A DNA stretch of 64,000 nucleotides, from assembly GCA_963774345.1 (NCBI GenBank), contig CAVZFB010000062.1, positions 62,001-126,000 on the forward strand, read 5' to 3'. Position numbers and translations under genes: made by a program. The stretch is from AP-15 sp963774345. Its GTDB lineage: Bacteria > Pseudomonadota > Alphaproteobacteria > ATCC43930 > CGMCC-115725. Positions within the stretch are counted from its first letter, which is position 1. The number at the start of each line of letters is the position of its first letter. Below the pieces are notes generated by a model. It searched no databases. It saw only the letters and a program-made list of their open reading frames with translations, and had not been told where the DNA came from. This document shows positions 36,742-47,732 of the stretch, piece after piece.

Positions 36742-38805
36742 ATGGCGCCCTCAGAGTCGATCGACGATCTTTGCGTCAACACCATCCGCACTCTGTGCAT
36801 CGACGCTGTGCAGCAGGCCAATTCCGGCCATCCCGGGACGCCGATGGCGATGGCGCCGGTTGTCTACACCTTGTGGCAGGATTTCCTGCGCTTTGACCCC
36901 GCCGACCCGATCTGGCCCAACCGCGACCGGTTTGTGCTGTCGTCGGGGCATGCGTCGACATTGCTCTACTCAATGCTGCATCTGACCGGCGTCACCTCGG
37001 TCGATGAGAAATACGAGCGGCTCGGCACGCCCTCGGTCTCGCTCGACGATCTGAAGCATTTCCGTCAGCTCGGCAGCAAATGTCCGGGGCATCCGGAATA
37101 TCATCTGACCTCTGGGGTCGAGACCACGACCGGACCGCTCGGCCAGGGCATCGCCAACAGCGTCGGCATGGCGATCGCCGCTGATTGGCTTTCCCGGCAC
37201 TTCAACCGGCCAGACTTCGCGATCTTCGACTACGACGTCTTCGCCCTGTGCGGCGACGGCTGCATGATGGAGGGGGTCAGCAGCGAGGCGGCGTCGCTCG
37301 CCGGCCATCTGCGGCTCGGCAATCTGACCTGGATCTACGACAGCAATCACATCACGATCGAGGGAAATACCGCGCTCGCCTTCAGCGAGGATGTCGCTGC
37401 CCGGTTTCTCGGCTATGGCTGGCAGGTCCTGCGGGTCAGCGACGCCAATGACCGCGATCGAATATCCGACGCGATCGCCAACGCCAGGCGCACCGACGAC
37501 CGCCCGACCCTTATCATCGTCGAAAGTCATATCGCTTACGGCGCGCCGCACAAGCAGGATACCTCGGCCGCGCATGGCGAGCCGTTAGGCGAAGAGGAGG
37601 TGCGCGAGACCAAGCGCCGTTACGGCTGGCCCGAGGACGCGAAATTTCTCGTGCCGGAGGGGGTTCGCGAACATTTCGCCGCCAAATTCGGAGCGCGCGG
37701 GCAAAAGCTACGGGCCGAATGGCTGGCACTGTTCGCGCGGTACAAGAGCGCCCATCCCGATCTCGCCGATGCGTGCGAGCGCATCCAGCGGCGCGATTTG
37801 CCTGACGGCTGGGATCAGGATATTCCGGTTTTTCCAGCCGACCCCAAGGGGATCGCCAGCCGCGACTCCTCGGCGCGGGTGCTGAACGCGATCGCCCCTC
37901 GCTTGCCCTGGCTGCTGGGCGGCGCGGCCGATTTGGCGCCCTCGACCAAGACCCGGCTGACTTTCCCCGGCGCCGGGGATTTCGAGGCCGACGACCACAG
38001 CGCCCGCAATTTTCATTTCGGCATCCGCGAGCACGCGATGGGCTCGATCTGCAACGGTATGTCGGTGTCGAAATTGCGGCCGTACGGCTCGGGCTTTTTG
38101 ATCTTTTCAGACTATATGAAGGCGCCGATCCGGCTCAGCGCACTGATGGAATTGCCGGTCATCTATGTCTTTACCCACGATTCGATCGGGGTCGGAGAGG
38201 ATGGCCCGACGCATCAGCCGGTCGAGCAGGTGGTCGGATTGCGCGGCATCCCCGGACTGATCGTGCTGCGCCCGGCCGACGCCAACGAGGTCGCCGAAGC
38301 CTGGCGGCTCGTTCTTGAACTAAAGCACCAGCCGGCCTGCCTGATCCTGAGCCGGCAGAATTTGCCGACCCTCGACCGCGAGCCGCTATGCCGCGGCGAG
38401 CGGGCTCAAGCGCGGCGCCTACGTGCTGGCCGATACGGGCGCGGCCAGCCCGAGGTGATCCTGATCTCCACCGGCAGCGAAGTTTCGCTGTGCGTCGAGG
38501 TCTATGAAAAGCTGGCGTCCGAGGGGGTCAAGGCACGGGTCGTCAGCATGCCCTCCTGGGAATTGTTCGAGCAGCAGGACGCGGCCTACCGAGCCGTGGT
38601 GCTGCCTCCTGCGGTGACCCGCCGAGTCGCTGTCGAGCAGGCCTCGACCCTCGGCTGGGAGCGCTATACCGGCTTGCGGGGTACGATCATCGGCATGAAG
38701 ACCTTCGGCGCCTCGGCGCCGCTGAAGGAGCTTCTCGTCAAATTCGGGTTTACCCCGGAACACGTCTATGCGGCTGCCAAGGCGCAGCTCGCCCGCAAGG
38801 AGTAA
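36742..38805 (+). CDS. tkt: Transketolase
   Basis: About 687 residues, thiamine-diphosphate dependent, moving two-carbon units between sugar phosphates. NSGHPGTPMAMAPVVYTLW, SSGHASTLLYSMLH, GPLGQGIANSVGMA, the ThDP site GDGCMMEGVSSEAASLAGH, and THDSIGVGEDGPTHQPVEQ are all present. The GGGGAG site favours the ATG at 36742 over that at 36736. Between about 38390 and 38440 the frame is wrong for roughly 17 codons: an insertion near 38390 is cancelled by a missing base near 38447, and the repaired text reads AAASGLKRGAYVLADTGAAS. The frame is open throughout, so this error is easy to miss. Confidence 0.95.
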   Translation: MAPSESIDDLCVNTIRTLCIDAVQQANSGHPGTPMAMAPVVYTLWQDFLRFDPADPIWPNRDRFVLSSGHASTLLYSMLHLTGVTSVDEKYERLGTPSVSLDDLKHFRQLGSKCPGHPEYHLTSGVETTTGPLGQGIANSVGMAIAADWLSRHFNRPDFAIFDYDVFALCGDGCMMEGVSSEAASLAGHLRLGNLTWIYDSNHITIEGNTALAFSEDVAARFLGYGWQVLRVSDANDRDRISDAIANARRTDDRPTLIIVESHIAYGAPHKQDTSAAHGEPLGEEEVRETKRRYGWPEDAKFLVPEGVREHFAAKFGARGQKLRAEWLALFARYKSAHPDLADACERIQRRDLPDGWDQDIPVFPADPKGIASRDSSARVLNAIAPRLPWLLGGAADLAPSTKTRLTFPGAGDFEADDHSARNFHFGIREHAMGSICNGMSVSKLRPYGSGFLIFSDYMKAPIRLSALMELPVIYVFTHDSIGVGEDGPTHQPVEQVVGLRGIPGLIVLRPADANEVAEAWRLVLELKHQPACLILSRQNLPTLDREPLCRGERAQARRLRAGRYGRGQPEVILISTGSEVSLCVEVYEKLASEGVKARVVSMPSWELFEQQDAAYRAVVLPPAVTRRVAVEQASTLGWERYTGLRGTIIGMKTFGASAPLKELLVKFGFTPEHVYAAAKAQLARKE

Positions 38806-38812
38806 TGACGAT

Positions 38813-41678
38813 GCCCAATCCGCTGAGGACACTCAACGAATACGGCCAATCGGTATGGCTCGATTTCGTCAGCCGCGAGTTGCTGCAGCACCGGCGAGCT
38901 TGACCCAGCTGATCGCCGATGACGGGCTGCGCGGCGTCACCTCGAACCCGTCGATCTTCGAAAAGGCGATCGGCCACGGCGATGATTACGACGAGCTGAT
39001 CGCCGCGGCCCAGGCGACTGGCGATCTCGATCCTGGCGCGCTGTTCGAGGAGCTGGCGGTCCGCGACATCCAGGAAGGCGCCGACGCGCTGCGCCCGGTC
39101 TATCACCAGACCCAGGGGCGCGACGGCTTTATCAGCCTCGAAGTCTCGCCCTATCTCGCGATGAAGACCCACGAGACGATCGAGGAGGCGCGCCGGCTGT
39201 GGCGCGAGGTCGGTCGCGAGAACCTGATGGTCAAGGTTCCCGGCACCAAGGCCGGCCTCCCGGCGATCCGCACCCTGATCGGCGAGGGCATCAACATCAA
39301 CGTCACGCTGCTGTTTTCGCAGGAGGTCTATGCCGAGGTCGCCGACGCCTATATCTCCGGTCTTGAAGCCTTTGCCAGAAAAGGCGGCGATCCGCACAAG
39401 GTGGCGAGTGTCGCCAGCTTTTTCGTCAGCCGCATCGACACTCTGGTCGACGAGGCGCTCGACAAGCGGATCGCCGCGGCCGCCGACCCGGCCGAGAAGA
39501 CGCGGCTGGAGCGACTAAAGGGCAAGGTCGCGATCGCCAACGCCAAGCTCGCCTACCAGCTCTACCAACAGATCTATGGCGACGAGCGCTGGCAGCGTCT
39601 GGCCCAGCAAGGGCGCGCAGAGCCAGCGGCTGCTGTGGGCCAGCACCGGCACCAAGAACAAGGCCTACAGCGACGTGCTCTATGTCGACGAGCTGATCGG
39701 CGCGGACACGGTCAACACGATGCCGCCGGCGACGATGGACGCCTTTCGCGATCACGGCCGTCCGCGCGCCGAGCCTCGAAGAGGATGTCGACGAGCGCCA
39801 AGGCGGTGATGGCGGCGCTGCCCGGCGCCGGCATCTCGATCGAGGCGGTGACCGCGAAGCTGGTCGAGGACGGCGTGCGGCTATTCGCCGACGCCGCCGA
39901 CCAGCTCTACGCCGCGGTCCAGAAAAAGCGCCGCGCGGTGCTCGGCGCAAAGCTCAATCGATGAGCTGCAAGCTGCCCGAGGCCGCTCGACAAGGAGGTC
40001 CAGGCGACCCTCGAGGACTGGCGCACGCGAGGGCAAGGTGCGGCGGCTGTGGGCCGGCGACGCCTCGCTGTGGACCGAGACCGACGAGGCGAAATGGCTC
40101 GGCTGGCTGACGGTCGTCGATCAGCAGCTGCAATGCGGTCGCCGATCTCGCAGGATTTCGCCGCCGATGTCAAACATGCCGGGTTTCGCGATGTGCTGCT
40201 GCTCGGCATGGGCGGCTCGAGCCTCGGTCCCGAGGTGTTCGCCAAGACGTTCGGCAGCAAGCCGGGCTTCCCGGCGTTGCACGTGCTCGACTCGACCGAC
40301 CCGGCGCAGATCCGCCATTTCGAGAGCCTGATCGACCCGAGCGCATACGCTGTTTATCGTGTCGAGCAAATCGGGCAGCACGCTCGAACCCAACATCTTC
40401 AAGCAATATTTCTTCGAACGGGCGAAGGCGGCGGTCGGCGCGGCCGAAGCGCGCCAAGCACTTCGTCGCGATCACCGATCCCGGCTCGTCGCTCGAAAAG
40501 GCGGCGCGGACCGAGGGGTTCCGGCACATCTTCCACGGGCTGCCGAGCATCGGCGGGCGCTATTCGGTGTTGTCGAATTTCGGCATGGTGCCGGCGGCGG
40601 CGATCGGCGTCGACCCGCGCGCCTTCCTCGAAAGCACGGCCGAGATGGTGCGCTCCTGCGCGCCGAGCGCGCCGCCGGTCGAGAACCCCGGGGTGATCCT
40701 CGGCGCGATCCTCGGCGTCTGCCAGCGCCATGGCCGCGACAAGGTGACGATCATCGCGTCGCCGGGCATCGCCGATTTCGGCGCTTGGCTCGAACAGCTG
40801 CTCGCCGAGTCGACCGGCAAGCTCGGCAAGGGGATCGTGCCGGTCGATGCCGAACCGCTGGGCGCACCGGCGGTCTACGGCAATGACCGGGTGTTCGCCT
40901 ATCTGCGCCTCGCCGCCGATCAGGATGCCGAGCAGGAGCGCGCGGTCGCCGCGCTCGAAGCGGCGGGGCAGCCGGTGGTGCGGATCACGGTCTCCGACCC
41001 GATGCAGCTCGGCCAGGAATTCTTCCGCTGGGAGATGGCGACCGCGGTCGCCGGCTCGATCATCGGCATCAACCCGTTCGACCAGCCCGATGTCGAGGCG
41101 CAGCAAGGTCAAGACCCGCGAATCTGACCACGGCCTACGAAAAAACCGGCGCGCTGCCGCGCGGAAAAGCCGTTCTTCGACGCGGCGACGGGATCGCGCT
41201 GTTCGCCGATCCGCGGAACGAGGCCGCGCTGGCAACCCGCGGCGACCAGCCTGACTGGCGGCGCTGAAGGCCCATTTCGGCCGCATCGGCGCCGGCGACT
41301 ATGTCGCGCTCCTCGCCTATATCGAGCGCAACCCGGCCCACATCGAGACCTTGCAGCGGCTGCGCCGCATGATCCGCGATCGCACCAAAGCGGCGACCTG
41401 CCTCGGCTTCGGCCCGCGCTTTCTGCATTCGACCGGCCAGGCCTATAAGGGCGGCCCGAACAGCGGCGTGTTCCTGCAGATCACCTGCGACGACCCCGCG
41501 GATCTTGCCGGTGCCCGGCCAGAAATACACCTTTGGCGTCGTCAAGGCGGCGCAGGCGCGCGGCGATTTCGACGTTCTGGCCGAGCGCGGCCGGCGCGCC
41601 TTGCGCGTCCACATCTCGGGCGATCTCGAGGCCGGTCTCGAGGCGCTCGGCGGCGCCATCGAACAGGCCTTGTCGTAA
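38813..41678 (+). CDS. Bifunctional transaldolase / glucose-6-phosphate isomerase (frameshifted)
   Basis: About 950 residues once repaired. The N-terminal half is transaldolase: MPNPLRTLNEYGQSVWLDFV, LRGVTSNPSIFEKAIG, LMVKVPGTKAGLPAIRTLI (Schiff-base Lys in KVPGTK), INVTLLFSQEVY. It runs into GAKLNR followed at once by a phosphoglucose-isomerase half, MSCKLPEA, WLGWLTVVDQQL, LLLGMGGSSLGPEVFAKTFG, SSKSGSTLEPN, NPFDQPDVEA and GGPNSGVFLQIT. No ribosome-binding site or gap lies at the junction (39960), and such Tal-Pgi fusions are known in acetic acid bacteria and relatives. At least ten single-base insertions occur (among them 38888, 38900, 39611, 39767 and 39797), so a two-gene reading cannot be fully excluded. 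Confidence 0.82.
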
Positions 41679-41715
41679 GCCGGCGCGCGCAGCCGCAACA
41701 GCAGGAGAATTTCAG

Positions 41716-42715
41716 ATGCAACTCGGAATGATCGGTCTCGGCCGCATGGGCGGCAACATCGTGCGCCGGCTGATGCAAGAACGGCCACAGCTGCGTCGTC
41801 TACGACAAGAGCGCCGACGCGGTGCGGGGTCTCGCCGGCGAGGGCGCCAGCGCCGAGCAAGGATCTCGCCGATTTCGTCAAGCAGCTGGACGACGCCGCG
41901 CGCGGTGTGGGTCATGCTGCCGGCCGGCGCAGATCACCGATGCGACGATCGCCGAACTCGCCGGCCTGCTCGCCAAGGGCGACATCGTCATCGACGGCGG
42001 CAATTCCTTCTTCCAGGACGATATCCGCCACGCCGAGCATGCTGAAACCCAAGGGCATCCATTTTGTCGATGTCGGCACCAGCGGCGGCGTCTGGGGTCT
42101 CGAGCGCGGCTATTGCATGATGATCGGCGGCGACAAGGCGGTCGTCGATCATCTCGACCCGATCTTCGAAGACGCTGGCGCCCGGAATCGGGCACGATCG
42201 ACCGGACCCCCGGGCGCGAAGGCCGCGATCCACGGGCCGAGCAGGGCTATCTCCATTGCGGCCCGGCCGGCGCCGGGCATTTCGTCAAGATGGTGCACAA
42301 CGGCATCGAATACGGGGTCATGCAGGCCTATGCCGAAGGCTTCGACATCCTGCGCAACGTCAATTCGCCGGCGGTGCCGGAAAACCGGCGCTACAAGCTC
42401 AACCTCGCCCGACGTCGCCGAGGTCTGGCGGCGCGGCAGCGTGATCTCGTCGTGGCTGCTCGATCTGACCGCGATCGCGCTGGCCGAAGATCCCGAGCTA
42501 TCGCGAATTTACCGGGCAGGTCGCGGATTTCGGGCGAGGGCCGCTGGACGATCCAGGCGGCGATCGAGGAGGCGGTGCCGGCCGAGGTGTTGTCGTCGGC
42601 GCTCTACACCCGCTTCCGCTCGCGCCAGGACCACACCTTTGCCGAGCACATCCTGTCGGCGATGCGCAACGAGTTCGGCGGCCATCAGGAGCCGGGTACA
42701 ATGGCAAAGGACTGA
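41716..42715 (+). CDS. gnd: 6-phosphogluconate dehydrogenase, short decarboxylating type (frameshifted)
   Basis: About 330 residues, the short GndA-like form typical of acetic acid bacteria. Motifs: MQLGMIGLGRMGGNIVRRLM (dinucleotide fold), VWVMLPAG, IVIDGGNSFFQDDIRHAE, VDVGTSGGVWGLERGYCMMI, HCGPAGAGHFVKMVHNGIEY with the catalytic Lys, and the C-terminal ALYTRFRSRQDHTFAEHILS. It oxidises and decarboxylates 6-phosphogluconate to ribulose-5-phosphate. Several single-base insertions (about 41782, 41850, 41935, 42040, 42180 and 42410) divide it into pieces in different frames. It lies 37 bases after tal-pgi. Confidence 0.9.
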
Positions 42716-42718
42716 ACC

Positions 42719-44294
42719 ATGGACGCTCAGGTCGAGGCAAAGGCCGAAGAGCACGGCGCAGCGCGCGCCGCAGGCGCCGCCCTGCGCGATGGTGATCTTT
42801 GGCGCCAGCGGCGATCTGACCAAGCGCCTGTTGATGCCGGCGCTCTACAATCTCGCCAAGGACAAGCTGCTGTCCGACAATTTCGCGATCGATCGCCGCC
42901 GACCGCACGCCGAAGCCCGCCGACGCCTTTCGCGACTATCTGGCCGAGGGCGTCAAAAGCTTTGTCTCGGACACCGGCTCCGGCGGCGACAGCGAGCCGT
43001 TCGACGCCAAGACCTGGGATTTGATCGCCAGCCGCATCACCCATTTCGCCGGCGATTTCACCACCCCCGACACCTACAGCAAGCTTGGCTGATCTGCTCA
43101 AAAAGATCGAGGCGGAATCCAAGACCGGCGGCAATGTCCTGTTCTACCTCGCCGTCGCCGAGCAGCTGTTCGGCACGATCGTCGAGCGGCTCGGCGCCGC
43201 CGGACTGGCTGAGGAGAAGAACGGCAGTTGGCGCCGGGTCATCATCGAAAAGCCGTTCGGCCGCGATCTTGCCATCGGCCAAGGCGCTCAACGCCCGCAT
43301 CCTCAAGGTACTGGACGAGCCGCAGATCTTCCGCATGGACCATTTCCTCGGCAAGGAGACGGTCCAGAACATCATGGCGCTGCGCTTTGCCAACGGCATC
43401 TTCGAGCCGTTGTGGAACCGCGACCATATCGATCACGTGCAGATCACGGTCGCCGAAACCGTCGGCGTCGAGCGCCGCGCCAATTTCTACGAGGTCGACC
43501 GGCGCCTTGCGCGACATGGTGCCGAACCATGTCTTCCAGCTGTTGAGCCTGACCGCGATGGAGCCGCCGAATTCGTTCGCCGCCGATGCGGTGCGCACCG
43601 AGAAGACCAAGGTCCTCGAAGCGGTGCAGCCCGCTCGACGACGACGACGTCGCGGCGCAATGTCGTGCGCGGGCAATACGCCGCCGGGTCCATGAACGGC
43701 GCAGCGGTTCAAGCCTATCGGCAGGAGCCGGGGGTCACGCCGGACAGCATGACCGAGACCTATGTCGCCTTGCGGCTCGGCATCGACAATTGGCGCTGGG
43801 CCGGCGTGCCGTTCTATCTGCGCACCGGCAAGACGGCTGACGCGGCGCACGACCGAGATCGCGATCCAGTTCAAGCAGGCGCCGTTCGCGCTGTTCCGCG
43901 ACACGCCGGTCGAGATCTTGACCCCCAACGTGCTGATCCTGCAGATCCAGCCCGACGAGGGCGTCTCGCTGCAGTTCGGCGCCAAGATCCCCGGTCCGCG
44001 GATCGAGCTCGGCAAGGTCCGGATGGATTTCCGCTACAGCGACTATTTCCACACCGAGCCGAGCACCGGCTACGAGACCCTGGTCTATGACTGCATGATC
44101 GGCGAGGCGATCCTGTTCAACCGCGCCGACGGCGTCGAGGCCGGATGGGAGGTGGTGCAGCCGATCCTCGATTTGTGGGCGGAGGACAAGACGGTGCCGC
44201 TGGAATTCTACCCCGCCGGCAGCGCCGGTCCCGACGGCGCCGAACAACCTGTTGTGGCGCAGCGGCCGGCAGTGGCGGCCGCCTTACCCCGTAG
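42719..44294 (+). CDS. zwf: Glucose-6-phosphate 1-dehydrogenase (frameshifted)
   Basis: About 515 residues after repair; it oxidises glucose-6-phosphate to 6-phosphogluconolactone. VIFGASGDLTKRLLMPALYN is the NADP fold; VIIEKPFGRDLA and RMDHFLGKETVQNIMALRFA carry the substrate-binding Lys and catalytic His region; WRWAGVPFYLRTGKT is the later conserved block. All breaks I resolved are +1 insertions (near 42780, 42893, 43085, 43275, 43500, 43630, 43660, 43831, 44226 and 44283). A TAG at 44292-44294 ends the repaired frame, just before rpe. Confidence 0.92.
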
Positions 44295-44297
44295 CCG

Positions 44298-44971
44298 ATG
44301 GCCCGCCCGATCATCGTCGCACCCTCGATCCTGTCGGCCGATTTCGGCCGGCTCGCCGACGAGGTGCGGGCGGTCGATGCCGGCCGGCGCCGACTGGATC
44401 CATGTCGATGTGATGGACGGGCGCTTCGTCCCCAACCTCACGATCGGCCCGGTCGTCGTCGCCGCCGTGCGCAAGGCCACGGCAAAACCGGTCGACGTCC
44501 ATCTGATGATCGTCGAGCCCGAGCGCTACCTCGACGATTTCGCCAAGGCCGGCGCCGATCATCTGCTCGTCCATTGCGAGCCCAGCGCGACGATCCATCT
44601 GCACCGCACGCTTGTCGCATATCCGCGAGTCTCGGCAAGATCGGCGGGCGTGGTGCTGAACCCGGCGACGCCGCTGTCGCAGATCGAGTATGTGCTGCAT
44701 CTTTGCGAGCATCGTGCTGATCATGACCGTCAATCCCGGTTTTGGCGGACAGAAGTTCCTGCCCGACGATGCTGCCGAAGATCCGCAGCGCTGCGGCGGC
44801 CTGTGCGACGAGCGCGGGCTCGACCCGGTGATCGAGGTCGATGGCGGGTTGAGCGGCGATAACGCCTGGCAGGTGATCGAGGCCGGCGCCAACGCGATCG
44901 TCGCCGGCTCGGCCGTGTTCCATGCACCGGATTATGCCGCACGCCATCGCCGCGATCCGCAACTCGGCTAA
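44298..44971 (+). CDS. rpe: Ribulose-phosphate 3-epimerase (frameshifted)
   Basis: About 220 residues. MARPIIVAPSILSADFGRLA, then WIHVDVMDGRFVPNLTIGP, VDVHLMIVEPERYLDDFAKA, MTVNPGFGGQKFLP and VIEVDGGLSGDNAW are the metal-binding and phosphate-binding segments of the epimerase barrel. It interconverts ribulose-5-phosphate and xylulose-5-phosphate. Single-base errors near 44388, 44625, 44697, 44775 and 44940 break it, and the exact stop is unsure because the last 12 codons differ by frame. It begins three bases after zwf. Confidence 0.9.
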
Positions 44972-44992
44972 GACGATCCTGAGGAGATGCCA

Positions 44993-45711
44993 ATGCCGAC
45001 CGAAACCCGCATCGAGGCGGCGGCGGATCTGGAGGAACTGGCGCATCGGGCCGCACGCCTGGATCACCGATCTTGCTGCGGGCAGCCGTGGCCGCTTCGC
45101 GATCTGCCTCTCCGGCGGCTCGACCCCGCGGCGGCTCTATCAGCTGCTGGCCGGCGCTCCCTATCGCGAGGCGATGCCGTGGGACCGGGTGCACTGGTTC
45201 TGGGGCGACGAGCGGTTTGTCCCGTGGGACCATCCGGACAGCAATTACCGGATGGCGCGCGAGGCGATGCTGGCGCATGTGCCGGTGCCGGCGCAGAACA
45301 TCCACGGCATCGCGACATCGCGGTAATCCGGCCGAGGCCGCGCGCGCCTATGAACGCGTTCTCAAATCGTATTACGGCGCCGGGACGCTCGACCCGGCGC
45401 GACCGCTGTTCGACGTCGAACTGCTGGGCCTCGGCCCGGACGGTCACACCGCATCGTTGTTCCCGGGAACGAAAGTCCTCGAAGAGCGGCAGCGCTGGGT
45501 GGCCGAGGTTGTCGGCGCCAAGCCCGAAGCGCGGATCACCTTGACCTATCCGCCGCTCGAAAGCGCCCGGCATACGGCGTTTCTGGTGGCCGGCGCGGAC
45601 AAGCGCGAGCCCTTGACGCGGGTGCTGGCCGGCGACCAGGAACTTCCCGCGGCGCGGCTGCACCCGGTCGGCGAGCTGGTCTGGTTCGTCGACGCGCCAG
45701 GCGCAGCCTGA
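44993..45711 (+). CDS. pgl: 6-phosphogluconolactonase (frameshifted)
   Basis: About 238 residues of the SOL/DevB type. FAICLSGGSTPRRLYQLLAG, VHWFWGDERFVPWDHPDSNY, LGLGPDGHTASLFPG and the tail PVGELVWFVDAPGAA mark the family. It hydrolyses the lactone made by Zwf. A GAGGAG site lies six bases before the ATG at 44993. Insertions near 45058 and 45322 shift frame twice, and the end at 45711 fits two +1 steps exactly. Confidence 0.92.
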
Positions 45712-45714
45712 TCG

Positions 45715-46426
45715 ATGATCGTCGATCGCGACGAGCTGAAGCGCGCAGCGGCGCTGCGCGCGATCGAAGAGGTCGAGGACGGCATGGTGCTCGGTCTTGG
45801 GACTGGATCGACCGCCGCCTTTGTCGTCGAGGGGCTGGCGGCGCGGGTCGCGACCGGGCTGAGGATCGTCGGCATCCCGACCTCCGAGCGCACCGCGGCG
45901 CAGGCGCGCGAGCTCGGTATCCCGATCGCGACCTTTGCCGAGTACCAGCGGCTCGATCTGACGATCGACGGCGCCGACGAGGTCGAACTCGGCACGCCTA
46001 AATCTGATCAAGGGGTTGGGCGGCGCGCTGCTGCGCGAAAAGATCGTCGCGGCGGCGAGCGGCCGGCTGGTCATCGTCGTCGACCAGGAAAAGCTCGTCG
46101 AACGGCTCGGCGAGCATACGCCGGTGCCGGTCGAGGTGACCCAGTTCGGCTGGCAGGCGACCGCCGCGTCGCTCGACCGCGCTCGGGCTGCACTCCCGAG
46201 CGCCGCTATACGCCGGGCGAGCAGCCCTTTGTCACCGATGGCGGCAACTTCATCCTCGATTGCCGGTTCGGGCCGATTCGCCGATCCGGCCGCGCTCGAA
46301 GCGCGCATCGCGATGACCGTCGGCATGGTCGAGAGCGGGCTGTTTGTCGGGCGCAGCTCGGTTGTCGTCGTCGCCTCGGCCGACGGGGTCGAGGTCTTGA
46401 CCCCGCCCCCGAGGAACCCGGCATGA
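45715..46426 (+). CDS. rpiA: Ribose-5-phosphate isomerase A (frameshifted)
   Basis: About 235 residues. GMVLGLGTGSTAAFVVEGLA, PTSERTAAQARELG, LTIDGADEVE, GLGGALLREKIVAAAS and FVTDGGNFILDC are the RpiA substrate and catalytic motifs. It interconverts ribose-5-phosphate and ribulose-5-phosphate. About four inserted bases (near 46003, two near 46188, one near 46275) explain the frame changes. It starts three bases after pgl and overlaps the next gene by ATGA. Confidence 0.92.
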
Positions 46427-47231
46427 GAAAAATTTCGCTCGTCGTCTCGATGTCGACGGCACCCTGGTCACCACCGACAAGGCGCTGACGCCGCGCGCGA
46501 TCGCGGCCGTCGCAAGGCTGCACGAGCGGGGCATCTCATTTTTCGATCTGCAGCAGCCGGCCGCCCTTCGGCCAGCGCATGCTGATCGAACCGTTGCGGC
46601 TCGCTCTGCCGTTCGGCGGCTATAATGGCGGCTCGATCGTCAATCCCGATCTGTCGCCGGTCGAGCAGAAACTGCTGGCGCCCGATGCGGCGCGCGACAC
46701 CGTCGCCCTGCTGGAAGAGCACGGCGTCACCAGCATCTGGGTGTTCACCGGCGGCGCGTGGCTGATCCGCGATCGCGCCGGCGATTATGTCGATCTCGAA
46801 ATCCACACCATTCAGACGCCGCCGACCGTGGTCCCATCCCTTGACGGGCATCTCGATGCGGTCTCGAAGATCGTCGGCGCCAGCAAAGACCACGATCGGA
46901 TCGCCGCCGTGGTCGCGGCCGGCCAGGCAGCGTTGCGCGGGCGCGCCTCGGTCATGCGTTCGCAAGCCTATTATTGCGACGTGACCCCGCCGGGCATCGA
47001 CAAGGGCCGCCTCGTCGATCTATTGGCCGAGCGTCTCGACCGTGCCCGCGGGACGAAATCGCGGTTCTCGGCGACATGGGCAACGACGTCGAGATGTTCC
47101 GCCGCGCCGGCTTCCCGATCGCGATGGGCAACGCGACGCCCGATGTCAAGGCGTTGGCACAGGCAATCACCCTATCCAACGACGAAGACGGATTCGCTGT
47201 CGCGATCGAGCACCATATCCTCGACGACTGA
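46423..47231 (+). CDS. Cof-type HAD-IIB phosphatase (frameshifted)
   Basis: About 268 residues of the haloacid-dehalogenase superfamily with a type IIB cap. Repaired motif I is DVDGTLVTTDKAL, and the sequence continues ICSSRPPFGQRMLIEPLRLA and GGYNGGSIVNPD, with the C-terminal motif LGDMGNDVEMFRRAGFPIAM. Errors are a missing base near 46450, an extra T near 46542 and two extra bases near 47052. The gene closes the pentose-phosphate operon and overlaps rpiA, so its substrate is probably a sugar phosphate or a by-product of that pathway, but this is context only. Confidence 0.83.
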
Positions 47232-47291
47232 CGGAAGCCGCTTGGCCGGCGGCCTCCGTCACCCGCTCTGGCTCAGCGTCCGGAGCTCTGC

Positions 47292-47609
47292 CTACTCGCT
47301 CTGGGACGAACCGTGGCTAAAGCTCGCGACGCATTGCTCATGAAGTTGAGGATCGGTCACCGGGGTGCACTCCTTGTTCATGCGCGCCCGGCGAAAAGCG
47401 GCGTTGTCGTCCACAAGCCGTTGATAGCGTTCGCTCTGGATCACATTTGCCCGCGCCGACCATGTGCCCGAATCTTCGACACCGCTGCTCTGTGGGCCAT
47501 TCGTGATGACTTGGTCACCTGGCTGCATCGCTTGAACTGCCGGGACCCCCGCGGCCATCGTCAAACAGCCCGCTGCGATGGCCAAGCTCGTCAAAGTCTT
47601 ACGCATCAT
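47292..47609 (-). CDS. Small secreted protein of unknown function
   Basis: A 105-residue protein with a clear signal peptide (MMRKTLTSLAIAAGCLTMAA, cut after VQA) and a hydrophilic mature part with two cysteines near the C-terminus (KECTPVTDPQLHEQCVASF) that could form a disulfide. The ATG pair at 47609/47606 follows an excellent AGGAGG site. I do not recognise the family. It is convergent with the pentose-phosphate operon and is followed on its own strand by nothing related. Confidence 0.75.
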   Translation of the reverse strand: MMRKTLTSLAIAAGCLTMAAGVPAVQAMQPGDQVITNGPQSSGVEDSGTWSARANVIQSERYQRLVDDNAAFRRARMNKECTPVTDPQLHEQCVASFSHGSSQSE

Positions 47610-47732
47610 GACCCTTGCCTCCTTGTGCTTGCGATCATGGGCAGCAAACAAGCGCGACTAGCCGTTGTTCCGCGCGCAGCCCTGGTGAAAAAAGGTGATT
47701 TCGTGGCGAATTGCGGCGCTTGCCGCCCCGAT

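Noticed and set aside
38813..39964. Separate tal and pgi genes
   Set aside because: No ribosome-binding site, no gap and family-like sequence across the junction favour one fused gene; kept as a caveat because an indel lies there.
30838..47060. Programmed frameshifting or pathway decay as the cause of the many frame changes
   Set aside because: The breaks are numerous, lack slippery sites, vary in base and context, and hit genes that are otherwise perfectly conserved; sequence error is simpler.
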